Counted from the first letter of the stretch, positions 32,846 through 43,151 are shown. The stretch: DNA of 64,000 bases from Ahrensia sp. (GCA_028817895.1 JAPPOQ010000002.1:40908-104907), one strand, 5' to 3'. The notes: generated from the letters alone by a model not told the origin. Program-made: numbers and translations.

Positions 32846-33994
32846 ATGCTGCACTTCACCCAGGATGAATTCGATAGCCGCCGCGAGCAAGTGCTTGAGG
32901 CGATGAAAGAACGCAAGCTCGACGCCCTGCTGATGTTCGCACAGGAAAGCATGTATTGGCTGACCGGCTACGACACTTTCGGCTTTTGTTTTTTCCAATG
33001 CCTGGTTCTGAAATCAGACGGGTCGATGACTCTGCTCACCCGATCCGCGGATCTGCGCCAGGCGCGACTCACATCCATCCTCACCGACGTTCATATCTGG
33101 CGAGACGGCGCGAATGCCAAGCCGGTTCACGATCTGAGGGCGCTGCTTACCGATCTGGGCCTGCTCGGCACGCGCATCGGCATCGAATATGAAACGCATG
33201 GGCTCACGGCCGCCATGGGTCGCGAGATTGACAATGAACTGACGACATTTGCCAATTTGGAAGATGCATCGACTGTGGTTCACCATTTGCGGGTGGTCAA
33301 AAGCTCAGCCGAAATCAAGCATGTGCGCCGCGCGGCGGAACTCGCTGATCTCGCGCTTGATGCGGCCCTGGAGACGACCAAAGCGGGAGCAAACGAGGCG
33401 ACCATTCTGGCAGCCATGCAGGGCGCGGTGCTGGAAAATGGGGGCGACTATCCCGGCAATCCGTTCATATTAGGATCCGGTGAGGAGGCGCTGCTGTGCC
33501 GCTATCGGTCCGGTCGACGAAAACTCTCCAAGAACGACCAACTCACCATCGAATGGGCGGGCGTGCAGGCGCAATATCACGTGGCGATGATGCGCACTCT
33601 GGTCGTCGGGAAACCCCGCCCGGAGCATGAGCGCTATTTTGAAGCCGCTCGCGACGCCTTGCTGGCGGTTGAAAGCGCCATGGTCGTCGGCAACACGTTT
33701 GGCGATCTTTTCACCGCACATAAGGACGTTCTGGACGCTGCTGGGCTGTCCAAACATCGGCTGAACGCGTGTGGCTATTCGCTTGGCGCCCGCTACGCGC
33801 CTTCATGGATGGACGGGCCGATGTTTTACAACAACAACGGCTTCGAAATCCGTCCCGGCATGACGCTGTTCGCCCACATGATCATAATGGACAGCGAGAC
33901 CGGTACGGCCATGACGCTTGGCCAAACCTATTTGACAGGCGAGAAGAAGCCAAAAAGCCTGTCACGGCACGGCCTGGACTTTGTTGTGCTTTGA
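32846..33994 (+). CDS. M24 family metallopeptidase (Xaa-Pro peptidase-like)
   Basis: AQESMYWLTGYDTFGF...; EWAGVQAQYHVAMMRT. Confidence 0.88.
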   Translation: MLHFTQDEFDSRREQVLEAMKERKLDALLMFAQESMYWLTGYDTFGFCFFQCLVLKSDGSMTLLTRSADLRQARLTSILTDVHIWRDGANAKPVHDLRALLTDLGLLGTRIGIEYETHGLTAAMGREIDNELTTFANLEDASTVVHHLRVVKSSAEIKHVRRAAELADLALDAALETTKAGANEATILAAMQGAVLENGGDYPGNPFILGSGEEALLCRYRSGRRKLSKNDQLTIEWAGVQAQYHVAMMRTLVVGKPRPEHERYFEAARDALLAVESAMVVGNTFGDLFTAHKDVLDAAGLSKHRLNACGYSLGARYAPSWMDGPMFYNNNGFEIRPGMTLFAHMIIMDSETGTAMTLGQTYLTGEKKPKSLSRHGLDFVVL

Positions 33995-34050
33995 GATGTC
34001 GATGCACGATGGTCCGTATGATCGGCAGAGCTACAGTACGATATTGAAAG

Positions 34051-34095
34051 TGGTTGCGGGGGTTGGATTTGAACCAACGACCTTCAGGTTATGAG
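34051..34095 (-). tRNA. 3' fragment of initiator tRNA-Met gene (anticodon arm to CCA); probable island attachment site
   Basis: Minus strand CTCATAACCTGAAGGTCGTTGGTTCAAATCCAACCCCCGCAACCA; 5' half absent. Confidence 0.85.
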
Positions 34096-34380
34096 ACGGT
34101 CTGCATTATTTATAAGCGTATGATATTTATAGAGAAATTCTAATTGAAATTATGTATGTGTAAGAAAATGTGTAAAATTCCCTCGTTTTTGCGCCATCTA
34201 CAGCGCTGGCGTGTCGGCAGAGGTTTGGAGAGACATCTTATCTAAGAACACTTAACTGCTCATTGATAATCTCACATTGCACATCTGAATTGAATTAACA
34301 ATTGAAAATCAATGAGCTGTGGACAGGCAGGCGGCCTGAGAATTGGTTTTTGCGGTCGGCTTATCTGATGTCAAAATTCC

Positions 34381-34422
34381 TTGATCTTTGCATTTGTGTT
34401 TCATATAATGAATTTGTGAAAC
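34381..34422 (+). promoter_or_regulatory. sigma70-like promoter with operator-like palindrome
   Basis: TTGATC (34381-34386), 17-bp spacer, TATAAT (34404-34409); GTTTCA...TGAAAC (34398-34422) spans the -10. Confidence 0.6.
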
Positions 34423-34444
34423 GTTAATGCACGAGGATCGAGCG

Positions 34445-35788
34445 ATGAACGCGACAATTATCGAGTTCAGGAACCCAATCAAGCCGATTGCGCAGTTCGT
34501 TCGTGTTGATCATGCGCATCGCCGGTTGGGAGACTTATACGCAGCCGGCCGATTGCCGATCCGACGTGCGGTTTTTGATGCTTCGCGCTTACCTGCCCAG
34601 AAGGAACTGGCAGATTCGTTTCGTCATGATGGCATTGAGATTGTACTGGATACCGAAGTGGCGGAGCTGGCTGCGCGTGAGAAAATTGCGACCCATGTAA
34701 ATAAGGCGCCATGGGCGTCAGTGGCTGACGGTAATGTCGTGGGCCCACAATTCTTCGATGGCACCAACCCACATATAGATATCATTGGTTCGATTGCGCG
34801 CTTCGCTGTGCAGCATGATGTCGATACGGTTTTGGCACCGACCCATTTTCTTGGTGACCGTGACTTCGAAGGGTGGCTGAGCATCGACGTCAGGTCTTGC
34901 ATGGCGCTACGCAAAGCGCTGGATCGTGAAGGCGGAAATCACATTGCAATCGACTACTCAGTTATTCACTCACATGTGGCCCTGAACCAAACTGAACAAC
35001 GAAGCGAGTTGATAACGCGCATCTCGGATTTGCCGATTGACAATGTCTGGGTGCGCGCGTCGGGCCTCGGCAATGAGCCAAAACCTCAAACCACGCGGCA
35101 GTTTCTCGCTTCCATGTATGGTCTGCACAATTTAGGAAAGCCGATCATTGCAGATTATTCGGACGGACTTATGGCGCATGCATTGTTAGCCTTTGGCGGA
35201 GTTTCAGGTGTTGCCCATGGCATTGGCGAGCGCGGTAAGTTTGACGCAGGAGGATGGCATAAGGAGCCCACGCCAAGAGATGAAAGCAACCCATTTCGGC
35301 GGGCGACCTATATCCCGATTTCCGGATTGGGCCGGGCATTCAAGGGCAAGGAAATTGAGCTGCTTGCAAGTGCTAAAGGCGGACGCAAGCTCGTCGGTTG
35401 TCAAAATGAGTGCTGCGCGCACGGTGTGCAAGACATGAAGAGTGACCCAAGGCAGCATGCTGCGAATGAATCGCTGGCGCCGATCCGAGCACTTGCTTCG
35501 GTTCCAGACTTCAATCGAGAGGACTACTTTCTGTCCCGTCCGTTGCGTGAGGCGGAAACGCTTGCGCGCAACCTCAAGGACCTAAATCCATCTCAAAAGG
35601 ATGCTGAGCGGCTGGACGTGAATCTCGAAAGCCTGAAGAAGCGGCTTGGCGATCACCATCGCAAGATTGGGAAGTTGAGTGACACGTTGGGGTTGTTGCA
35701 TGACGAAAGGGGAGCCGGAGCGCCACGAGCACCTGTCGCGATGACACGAGGCGGCGAACAATCATCAAAAGAAAGAAAAAAACCGTGA
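34445..35788 (+). CDS. hypothetical protein, first gene of RES/Xre operon
   Basis: Long ORF, 4-bp overlap with downstream antitoxin gene; contains GCQNECCAHGVQDM; no family recognised. Confidence 0.8.
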   Translation: MNATIIEFRNPIKPIAQFVRVDHAHRRLGDLYAAGRLPIRRAVFDASRLPAQKELADSFRHDGIEIVLDTEVAELAAREKIATHVNKAPWASVADGNVVGPQFFDGTNPHIDIIGSIARFAVQHDVDTVLAPTHFLGDRDFEGWLSIDVRSCMALRKALDREGGNHIAIDYSVIHSHVALNQTEQRSELITRISDLPIDNVWVRASGLGNEPKPQTTRQFLASMYGLHNLGKPIIADYSDGLMAHALLAFGGVSGVAHGIGERGKFDAGGWHKEPTPRDESNPFRRATYIPISGLGRAFKGKEIELLASAKGGRKLVGCQNECCAHGVQDMKSDPRQHAANESLAPIRALASVPDFNREDYFLSRPLREAETLARNLKDLNPSQKDAERLDVNLESLKKRLGDHHRKIGKLSDTLGLLHDERGAGAPRAPVAMTRGGEQSSKERKKP

Positions 35789-36132
35789 GTATGATGTCAG
35801 GAGCAGTCCCAAGATATTTGGCCGAGCTGGGAGCGGAAGGTGGCCTGCGCGGCACCGATATTGCCAACATTACCGAAGTCTCCAAGGCTACCGTCTCGCG
35901 GTGGAAGGCCGGAGACATCAAGCCACAGCCGCGCAATGAGCTTATTCTGTCTGATCTTCATTACGTCGTCGGACGACTGAGAGAGTATTATCCAGCCGAT
36001 GACATTCGTAGCTGGCTGTATGCCCGCCATCCGCAACTGGATGGTGAGCGTGCTATTGATCTGATCCATTCAGACAGAACGTTGGAGGTATTGAAGGTGA
36101 TCGATCGCCTCGAAAACGAGGTCTATCTGTAA
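35785..36132 (+). CDS. Xre/MbcA/ParS-type antitoxin
   Basis: GLRGTDIANITEVSKATVSRWKAG HTH, C-terminal RSWLYARHPQLDGERAIDLI...EVLKVIDRLENEVYL. Confidence 0.85.
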   Translation: MSMMSGAVPRYLAELGAEGGLRGTDIANITEVSKATVSRWKAGDIKPQPRNELILSDLHYVVGRLREYYPADDIRSWLYARHPQLDGERAIDLIHSDRTLEVLKVIDRLENEVYL

Positions 36133-36135
36133 TTC

Positions 36136-36711
36136 ATGCCGCATTCCCGCAGACGTCGCGATAACGCCCTCATTGATGCCATAGAAGCTATTGATCCGGT
36201 CTCGTTCGCGGCGCCAGTCTGGCGAGTGGTAAGAGATGGTCACGATGCAACGCGCTGTTCGCGCTCGGGTGGCCGCTGGGACGACGGCACGTTTGATGTC
36301 CTCTACACATCGCAGGGGCGCGACGGCGCAATCAGCGAGATGCATTTTCATCTCATGCGCGGCCAACCCATATTTCCCTCTCTCGTGCGTTACCGCCTGT
36401 TTGAGATTGAAACGGAATTAGGCCGCGCACTGCGTTTTTTGGACTTGGACGCATTAAGCAGCATCGGGTTGGATGCAGCACGTTACGGGCAATTATCCTA
36501 TCAGGAGCGGGAAGCAGAGTATCCGCGATCTCAGGACATTGGTGAGGTTGCACATTTCTTAGACTACGACGGACTGATTGTCCCCAGCGCGCGGCACGAA
36601 AGCCTTAATGTTGTGCTGTTCTGCGACCGCGTTCCGCCATCGGCTATGACCATTGCAAAAGATCATGGATTAATTGATTGGGTCGCCTGGCAACGTGATC
36701 ATGCGACATGA
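36136..36711 (+). CDS. RES domain toxin
   Basis: VWRVVRDGHDATRCSRSGGRWDDGTFDVLYTSQGRDGAISEMHFHLM. Confidence 0.85.
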   Translation: MPHSRRRRDNALIDAIEAIDPVSFAAPVWRVVRDGHDATRCSRSGGRWDDGTFDVLYTSQGRDGAISEMHFHLMRGQPIFPSLVRYRLFEIETELGRALRFLDLDALSSIGLDAARYGQLSYQEREAEYPRSQDIGEVAHFLDYDGLIVPSARHESLNVVLFCDRVPPSAMTIAKDHGLIDWVAWQRDHAT

Positions 36712-36761
36712 CGTCAACCGTCAGATGATGACAGGCCGGTCAGGTGCCACAGTCACTCAAG

Positions 36762-36967
36762 TGTAGAAGACTGGACTTTATCTGACACCGCTGCCTTTTC
36801 AGCGGACTGAGGAGGCAGCGGCGGGTCTCTTGAAGGAGACCGTGGTTACCCGTTTTGATGGTGGTGCGAACCAACCACAAGACGAAAGACAACCACAATG
36901 TTGAAGACTACCGACAAGATCATCACCGCAAAACGGTGACCTGTCAGATAAAGTCGAGTCTTCTACA
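36762..36967. mobile_element. 206-bp MITE-like element or internally deleted IS with 26-bp TIRs
   Basis: TGTAGAAGACTGGACTTTATCTGACA ... TGTCAGATAAAGTCGAGTCTTCTACA (25/26 inverted match). Confidence 0.8.
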
Positions 36968-37330
36968 AATAATGCGTTCAGCCTGCGCCATGGCCCGATG
37001 GTCCATCCAGACGATAACATTGCGTTCAGTTTCGCCGGTAGCGCTGACACTGAGCGGAGCCATGTCGCGGTCCAGAACAACCATCGAACAGGCGGCATCA
37101 AAGCCAACGCCTTGGACATCCTCCAGTGCAACATCCGCCAGCGACACGGCTTCACGAACCGACCGACAAACTGCCTGCCATATGTCCTCTGACGACTGCT
37201 CGGCGATATCACCGGCAGCGCGCCACATCTTGACGTCTTGCTTGTGGCTGGCCAAAAGATTGCCGACGCTGCCGAACACACCAGCGCGGGCGCTGCCCGT
37301 GCCGACGTCAAGTCCGATAATGGCCGTCAC
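36944..37330 (-). pseudogene. FGGY-family carbohydrate kinase, N-terminal fragment truncated by the 206-bp element
   Basis: [21 protein letters not shown]...GFDAACSMVVLDRD...NVIVWMDHRAMAQAERI then enters TIR. Confidence 0.85.
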
Positions 37331-38052
37331 AGATCGACCGCATTCGGCAGGAGAACCAAGTCCCGGATGGTCACATTCGGCGGGCGGGTCAGCATGAAGA
37401 CGATGCAGGCAGCAACTTCTTCGGGTTGCATCAGGCTGCCTTCCGCTAGAGCCTGGTCCATTTTGGCTTTGGGCCAATCGTCCAGAAGAGCCGTAACCAC
37501 CGGCCCTGGCTGAATGGCCCCCACGCGCACACCATGCTTCGCCATTTGGCGACGCACGGCATGGGAAAAGGCTTGTACAGCATGTTTCGAAGCTGTGTAA
37601 ATCGGCTCCCAAACCACCGGGATCATACCCGCGACCGAACTGGTCAAGACTACATCGCCACTGCCTTGCTTGGCGAGATACGGCAATACGGCATGGACGG
37701 ACCGAAACGCGGAGTTCACGTTCAAATTCAGCATCCGGTCCCACGCGTCAGGATCGGCATTCAGAACATCGCCGCCGACATAGGCCCCGGCATTCGCGTG
37801 AAAAACGTCGAGGCGTCCCATGTGGTGGAGGATCTGCGGCAACATCTGCGCAACACTGTCTTTGTCCATCAGGTCGGTGAAAATGGGTGTGGCATTTGGG
37901 CCGAGATCAGTGCCCACCCTGTCCAATGCATTTTCATCATGATCAACGAGTGCCACATGCGCTCCTTCCGCAATGCAGGCCTGCGCGCATGCCAGTCCAA
38001 TCCCGGATGCCGCACCTGTTATGGCCACCACCTTTCCAGCCAAATTCGACAT
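37327..38052 (-). CDS. SDR family oxidoreductase
   Basis: [44 protein letters not shown]. Confidence 0.9.
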   Translation of the reverse strand: MSNLAGKVVAITGAASGIGLACAQACIAEGAHVALVDHDENALDRVGTDLGPNATPIFTDLMDKDSVAQMLPQILHHMGRLDVFHANAGAYVGGDVLNADPDAWDRMLNLNVNSAFRSVHAVLPYLAKQGSGDVVLTSSVAGMIPVVWEPIYTASKHAVQAFSHAVRRQMAKHGVRVGAIQPGPVVTALLDDWPKAKMDQALAEGSLMQPEEVAACIVFMLTRPPNVTIRDLVLLPNAVDL

Positions 38053-38085
38053 TTTGGTCTCCTCGCCAGACTGCCCTTGCAGAAT

Positions 38086-38934
38086 TCAAATCAGGCCGTA
38101 TTGCGCCGCTTTACCCTTGAGAAATGGGAGGCCCTGACCAACAACCTGTTCGGCACTTTCCGCCACAGGGCGCCACACGGACAGTCCATGCGCGATCTCT
38201 GGCGGCATGTTGATAAAGCTCTCCATGGCAAGGCCTCCGTCAAACCCGATGGCCGCCAGAGTTGCGAATATTTCATCCCAATCGCAGGTGCCTTGACCCG
38301 GCGTTCCGCGATCGGATTCCGACAAGTGAATGTATCGCAGGTGTTCGCGTCCCGCCAAAATACCATTGCCCGCGCCGCGCTCTTCTATATTCATGTGATA
38401 GGTGTCGAGGTGCAGAAACATGTTCTCGGCTCCGACGCGCTCAATCATCGCAACCCCTTGGGATGCTGTATTAATGAGGTGGGTCTCATATCGGTTCACA
38501 GGCTCGATCCCGAAGGCCAAACCAAGGTCCTTCGCGACCCTCGCAGCCCTCTGAAGTGCCGAGGCGACGTTGTCAAATTCAGCTTGAGTGGGAGGATGGC
38601 CTGTTCGCTCTCCAATACCACCATACACAACCCCGGTCAGTGCCGTCGCACCGAGTGCTGCGGTTTTTTCAAGCGCGAGCGTCAGAAACTCTACGGCTCT
38701 ATCGGGGTTTCTTGACGGCCAACAAGCTTCCGGCAGTCCAAGGGAGCACACTGCCGGCAGGTTCGCCTTGCTCAGCAGGCGACGTCCCAATTCTGCATCT
38801 GTCGAAGCCGGGTCGAGAAGCGCAATTTCGATGTAATCCATCCCGCATGCTTTGGCCGCATCAATGGCACGCGCAGCACCTTCTGCATCCCAGGACATCG
38901 TCCACATTGAAGTATGAACACCAAATCCCCTCAT
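38086..38934 (-). CDS. sugar phosphate isomerase/epimerase (xylose isomerase-like TIM barrel)
   Basis: GIEPVNRYETHLINTASQGVAMIERVGAENMFLHLDTYHMNIEE. Confidence 0.9.
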   Translation of the reverse strand: MRGFGVHTSMWTMSWDAEGAARAIDAAKACGMDYIEIALLDPASTDAELGRRLLSKANLPAVCSLGLPEACWPSRNPDRAVEFLTLALEKTAALGATALTGVVYGGIGERTGHPPTQAEFDNVASALQRAARVAKDLGLAFGIEPVNRYETHLINTASQGVAMIERVGAENMFLHLDTYHMNIEERGAGNGILAGREHLRYIHLSESDRGTPGQGTCDWDEIFATLAAIGFDGGLAMESFINMPPEIAHGLSVWRPVAESAEQVVGQGLPFLKGKAAQYGLI

Positions 38935-39683
38935 ACGCTGGAATATCCCCCTTCGATCATCATCAGTGCACCGTTAACCAAATCAGACGCGGGGGAAGCG
39001 AGAAAAAGTGCCATGTCGGCAATTTCGACCGGCTCACCGAACCGGCCAAGCGGCGTCGCGGCAATCATCGGTCCGGATTTCTCGGGTGGGCTCCAGATTT
39101 CACGTCCCATTTCCGTCATCACCACAGTCGGACAGATCGCGTTTACCTGAATGCTATGCGGCGCCAGCTCAACCATAAGGGATTTGGTCAACGCATTCAG
39201 GCCGCCTTTCGAACTTGCGTAAGCCGCATGATCGCGCAGTGCAATCACACCCGTTTGAGACGAAATGTTGATGATCTTTCCCGCCCTGGCCTCAATCATC
39301 TGCGGCGCAAGGCCCCTGGCCAGAAGAAACGGCGCACGCAGGTTGATCGCCATGGTGCGATCCCAATTCTCGACCGTGAAGTCGAGCACCGGACCGACCA
39401 GCGCGACTCCCGCTGAATTCACCAATATGTCGATTCTTGGCGAAACGGCCAGCGCGCCGGCTACCAAATCTCTGCAACCCCTTGGCGTCGCGATGTCAGC
39501 GGCGATGATCTCGCATCCACTTTCTGCGGCCAGAGTTGCGAGTCGCTTCTGGGATTGGCCGCTTGCGATGACCTTAGCACCTGCTTCGGTGAAAACACGG
39601 GTGATCTCTGCCCCGATGCCGGAAGAGGCCCCGGTTACAAGAGCGGTTTTACCCGAGATCGAGAACCTGTTTGCCCAGCTCAT
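38931..39683 (-). CDS. SDR family oxidoreductase
   Basis: KTALVTGASSGIGAEITRVFTEAGAKVIASG; YASSKGGLNALTKSL. Confidence 0.9.
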   Translation of the reverse strand: MSWANRFSISGKTALVTGASSGIGAEITRVFTEAGAKVIASGQSQKRLATLAAESGCEIIAADIATPRGCRDLVAGALAVSPRIDILVNSAGVALVGPVLDFTVENWDRTMAINLRAPFLLARGLAPQMIEARAGKIINISSQTGVIALRDHAAYASSKGGLNALTKSLMVELAPHSIQVNAICPTVVMTEMGREIWSPPEKSGPMIAATPLGRFGEPVEIADMALFLASPASDLVNGALMMIEGGYSSV

Positions 39684-39686
39684 GCG

Positions 39687-40238
39687 CTACTCCAAATTCG
39701 TATGATTGGCGCGCATAGCGTCGGGAGTGATGCCAAGCTGATCGCGAAGATCTAGCACCAGCAATTCAAAGAAGAGGAACATCAGCGCTTCGAAAAGGGA
39801 CCCCATCGGCAAGATCGACGTTGCCTGCGCGCCCTTGTCTGCAGCCATGGTTTGTGCAGGAGCATGGACCACCACATCCGCTGATTGCGGCACGGGCCCA
39901 TCCGGTTCGGCGGTGATGCAGACGACGTCGGTGCCGGCCTCTTGCGCAACGCCCACCAACCCGGCGACTGTCGAAAAACTGCCCGGCCCGGCGCTGACGA
40001 ACAGCACGTCGCCGTTCCCTACAGGTGGCGCTGTCATGTCACCCACCACATGCGCGTCGAGACCAAGATGGTAAAGCCGCATCGCCAGGGCCTTCATCAT
40101 CAAACCTTCGCGCCCGACCCCGTAACAGACAATCCGGCCGGCCCCTGCAAGCCGTTTTGCCAGATCAGGAATTTGCGCCAGCACTTCCGGCGCCAACCCC
40201 GGACGCAGTTCCTCGAGCACCTGGTCAGCCATACTCAT
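39687..40238 (-). CDS. SIS domain protein, 6-phospho-3-hexuloisomerase-like
   Basis: [54 protein letters not shown]. Confidence 0.85.
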   Translation of the reverse strand: MSMADQVLEELRPGLAPEVLAQIPDLAKRLAGAGRIVCYGVGREGLMMKALAMRLYHLGLDAHVVGDMTAPPVGNGDVLFVSAGPGSFSTVAGLVGVAQEAGTDVVCITAEPDGPVPQSADVVVHAPAQTMAADKGAQATSILPMGSLFEALMFLFFELLVLDLRDQLGITPDAMRANHTNLE

Positions 40239-41278
40239 GACGGGCTGACCTTGATCTGAATTTTGACATCGCCTGGGCGCGCCTCAACTGCGCGGTCAAA
40301 GGCCTGAATGCTGTCCTTGAAGGCGAAGGTTTCGGAAATGAGCGGCTTGAGGTCAACCTTTCCCGAGCCGATCAACTCTATCGCGCGGTCATACATATTG
40401 GCGTAGCGAAACACCGTTTCCATGCGGATTTCCTTTGATTGAGCAAGCACGATATCAACCGGAACGGGATCCGGCGGCATTCCCACCCAGACAACACAAC
40501 CTGCAGGGGCCACGACCTCGAGAGCTGTCTGGATCGAAGCCGCCGCACCGGCGCATTCGAATACGACGTCTGCTCCCCAATCTTCGGTGGCATCCTTCAG
40601 GGTTTTGGATGCATCGTCACGCGGGATCAAAACGGGTTCAATATTGTCATATTGCGCAGCGACCTGAAGCTTTTCTTCAACAATGTCGGTGACGAAAACT
40701 CTCGAACATCCACCTGCAAGTGCCGCGAGTGCACACATCACGCCAATCGGTCCGGCTCCGGTAACGACTGCAACATCGCCGGGTTTGATCCGGGCGCGCG
40801 CAGCGCCCTGCATTCCAATGGCGAAGGGTTCAACCATTGCCCCTTCTGCAAAACTCACATTGTCCGGCAGCCGATAGGTAAAGGCGGCTGGGTGAACGAC
40901 CGACGGTGTCAGGCAGCCATGCACGGGAGGGGTCGCCCAGAACCGCACGTCAGGATCTACATTGTAGGCACCCAGTTTCGAGGCTTTTGAAGCCGGGTTC
41001 GGGATGCCTGGCTCCATGCAGACCCGGTCCCCTACCGCCAAATGTGTCACCTGCGCGCCGACCTCGCTGACAATTCCTGAGGCTTCGTGTCCGAGAACCA
41101 TGGGTTCGCGAACGACAAAGGGACCAATTTTGCCATGGGTATAGTAATGCACGTCGCTGCCGCAGACACCCACCGTATCAACGGCGATACGAACGTCGCC
41201 GGTACCAAGTGTTTCAACCAGATCGATGTTCCGCAGCGCCAGTTTGCGTGTCTCTTCCAGTACCAGTGCTTTCGCCAT
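40235..41278 (-). CDS. zinc-dependent polyol (xylitol/sorbitol) dehydrogenase-like
   Basis: [39 protein letters not shown]. Confidence 0.9.
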   Translation of the reverse strand: MAKALVLEETRKLALRNIDLVETLGTGDVRIAVDTVGVCGSDVHYYTHGKIGPFVVREPMVLGHEASGIVSEVGAQVTHLAVGDRVCMEPGIPNPASKASKLGAYNVDPDVRFWATPPVHGCLTPSVVHPAAFTYRLPDNVSFAEGAMVEPFAIGMQGAARARIKPGDVAVVTGAGPIGVMCALAALAGGCSRVFVTDIVEEKLQVAAQYDNIEPVLIPRDDASKTLKDATEDWGADVVFECAGAAASIQTALEVVAPAGCVVWVGMPPDPVPVDIVLAQSKEIRMETVFRYANMYDRAIELIGSGKVDLKPLISETFAFKDSIQAFDRAVEARPGDVKIQIKVSPS

Positions 41279-41296
41279 TGCTAGCCTTCCCGATTG

Positions 41297-42268
41297 CTAT
41301 GCGACCGATACGTCCATCAGCGCCAGCGCCGTGTTCTCATCTGTAACCAGGGTATCGATCAGGCCGCGTTTGAGGGCCGCACCAATGACGGGCACCTTCT
41401 GCAATCCACCCGCGGCGAGGATGACATTTTCGATTTTGTCCAGATCTTCCAGCGATAGCCCGATGACGCGGCTGTTGATTGGGTGGTCGATCAACTCTCC
41501 ATGCGCATTCAGTATGTACCCCATGATGTCGCCGACCCCGCCAAGTTCGATCAACTCAGACGGTTCAATACCGGACGGTAAGGCATCACGGACCAGAAGC
41601 GAACTGTTGAGATCACCGGTCGCCAACCCCACTGCGCCGCAGGAGCGCATTTTCGCCAGCATGTCCTTGATGACGTCCTGTTTGAGAAACATGTTCCGGC
41701 TCTCTGCACTCCCCGCATAGAGCGGCGCCGTAAAAAAGCTGTGCTCGGCGTTGCACAGATCAGCGAGACGGGTGGTGATCTCGTAGCCGTTCAGGTCCGA
41801 CCCCCGGGCGACACCGCCCATGATGGACAGGATCTCTAGATCCGGTCGATTGAGCGGTTGCATGTGCCGGGTCGCAAGATTTAGCGTGTTGCCCCAAGAC
41901 ATTCCGAAACTGGTCAACTTCTTGTCCTGCAGGAGATTTCCCAGATGGGCGCCAAGACCCGCCGCCACCAGAGGGGTGACCGATGCCGCGTCTTGAGGAG
42001 ATGGCACCACAATGACAAGCGCAAGGCGAAACTGATGTTCGAGCTTCCATTCAAGTTCGGCCGCAGCGGCATAGATGGAGTCGACACTGATCCGCAAAAT
42101 GCCCCGTCTTCGTGCTTCGCCCAACGCCTTGTTGACCCGCAAGCGGGTGATGCCAAACCGTTTGGCCGCATCGGCTTGCGTCATGCCTTCGATTTCGCAG
42201 GCCCAGGCCAGACGCGCCAGCAATTGCTCCTCGGGGTTGATCTGTTCGATCTTTATTGACCGTGACAT
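41297..42268 (-). CDS. sugar-binding transcriptional regulator (SorC/DeoR type)
   Basis: EGMTQADAAKRFGITRLRVNKALGEARRRGILRISV; C-terminal sugar-binding domain. Confidence 0.9.
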   Translation of the reverse strand: MSRSIKIEQINPEEQLLARLAWACEIEGMTQADAAKRFGITRLRVNKALGEARRRGILRISVDSIYAAAAELEWKLEHQFRLALVIVVPSPQDAASVTPLVAAGLGAHLGNLLQDKKLTSFGMSWGNTLNLATRHMQPLNRPDLEILSIMGGVARGSDLNGYEITTRLADLCNAEHSFFTAPLYAGSAESRNMFLKQDVIKDMLAKMRSCGAVGLATGDLNSSLLVRDALPSGIEPSELIELGGVGDIMGYILNAHGELIDHPINSRVIGLSLEDLDKIENVILAAGGLQKVPVIGAALKRGLIDTLVTDENTALALMDVSVA

Positions 42269-42329
42269 GTGACCTCCCGTTGGGGGGCAATTTGTACACG
42301 CCAGAAGGCAACAGGAGTGCTCCGCACGA

Positions 42330-43148
42330 TCACTTGACGGCTCCCATCGTCAGACCGCGCACCAATTGTTTCGAGGCAATCAGTGCAAAAATCAAAACCG
42401 GAATCACGATCAATGTCGAAGTGGCCATGATCTTGCCGTAGGGCAGATTGTAGCCCTCCATGAAGCTGACCGCCATTGCCGGGGCGGTCTTGGCATCGGT
42501 TCGCGTAAGGATGAGACCGAACATCAATTCGTTCCATGAAAAGATGAACGAAAAGATTGCCGATACCGCCACGCCAGGTATTGCAAGCGGGAGGCAAATC
42601 TTGCGCATGATGGTGAACTGAGATGCCCCCTCCAAACGGGCGGCTTCATCCAGATCATAAGGAATGCCCCGGAACTGATCGGTGACAATCCAAATGACAA
42701 TGGGCAGGTTGAACGTCAGGTAAATCAGGATCAGCGTAATGTGCTTGTCCAAAAGTCCCAGGTTGCGCGCGATCAGAAAAAACGGCAGCGCCAGAACGAT
42801 GGGCGACACCATACGGTTGGTAATAAACCAGAACCAAAGGTCCCTCTTACCGCGAAATTCAAATCTGGCCAGCGCAAAGGCAGCAGGCACACCAAGAAAC
42901 AAGGCGAGCAGCGTTGTGGAGATTGCGACGACCAGAGAGTTGATTAGCGTGCGTAAAACGCCATCCTTGAACAGAGCTTCGCGGTAATTGTCCAAAGTCG
43001 GTTCGAACAGCCAGACCGGCGGCGCTTCCAAGGCGACGATCTGGGTTTTCAGCGAAGTTGTTACCATCCAGTAGAAGGGGAAGACGCAAACGGTGATGAT
43101 CACCAGCAGCAGGAGAATCTGCGACCAGAGTGAACGTGTCGACATCAT
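42330..43148 (-). CDS. carbohydrate ABC transporter permease (MalG type)
   Basis: EAARLEGASQFTIMRKICLPLAIPGVAVSAIFSFIFSWNE. Confidence 0.92.
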   Translation of the reverse strand: MMSTRSLWSQILLLLVIITVCVFPFYWMVTTSLKTQIVALEAPPVWLFEPTLDNYREALFKDGVLRTLINSLVVAISTTLLALFLGVPAAFALARFEFRGKRDLWFWFITNRMVSPIVLALPFFLIARNLGLLDKHITLILIYLTFNLPIVIWIVTDQFRGIPYDLDEAARLEGASQFTIMRKICLPLAIPGVAVSAIFSFIFSWNELMFGLILTRTDAKTAPAMAVSFMEGYNLPYGKIMATSTLIVIPVLIFALIASKQLVRGLTMGAVK

Positions 43149-43151
43149 GGC

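Noticed and set aside
37534-38715. 393-aa plus-strand ORF in the polyol locus
   Set aside because: Antisense to SDR and epimerase genes with strong family motifs
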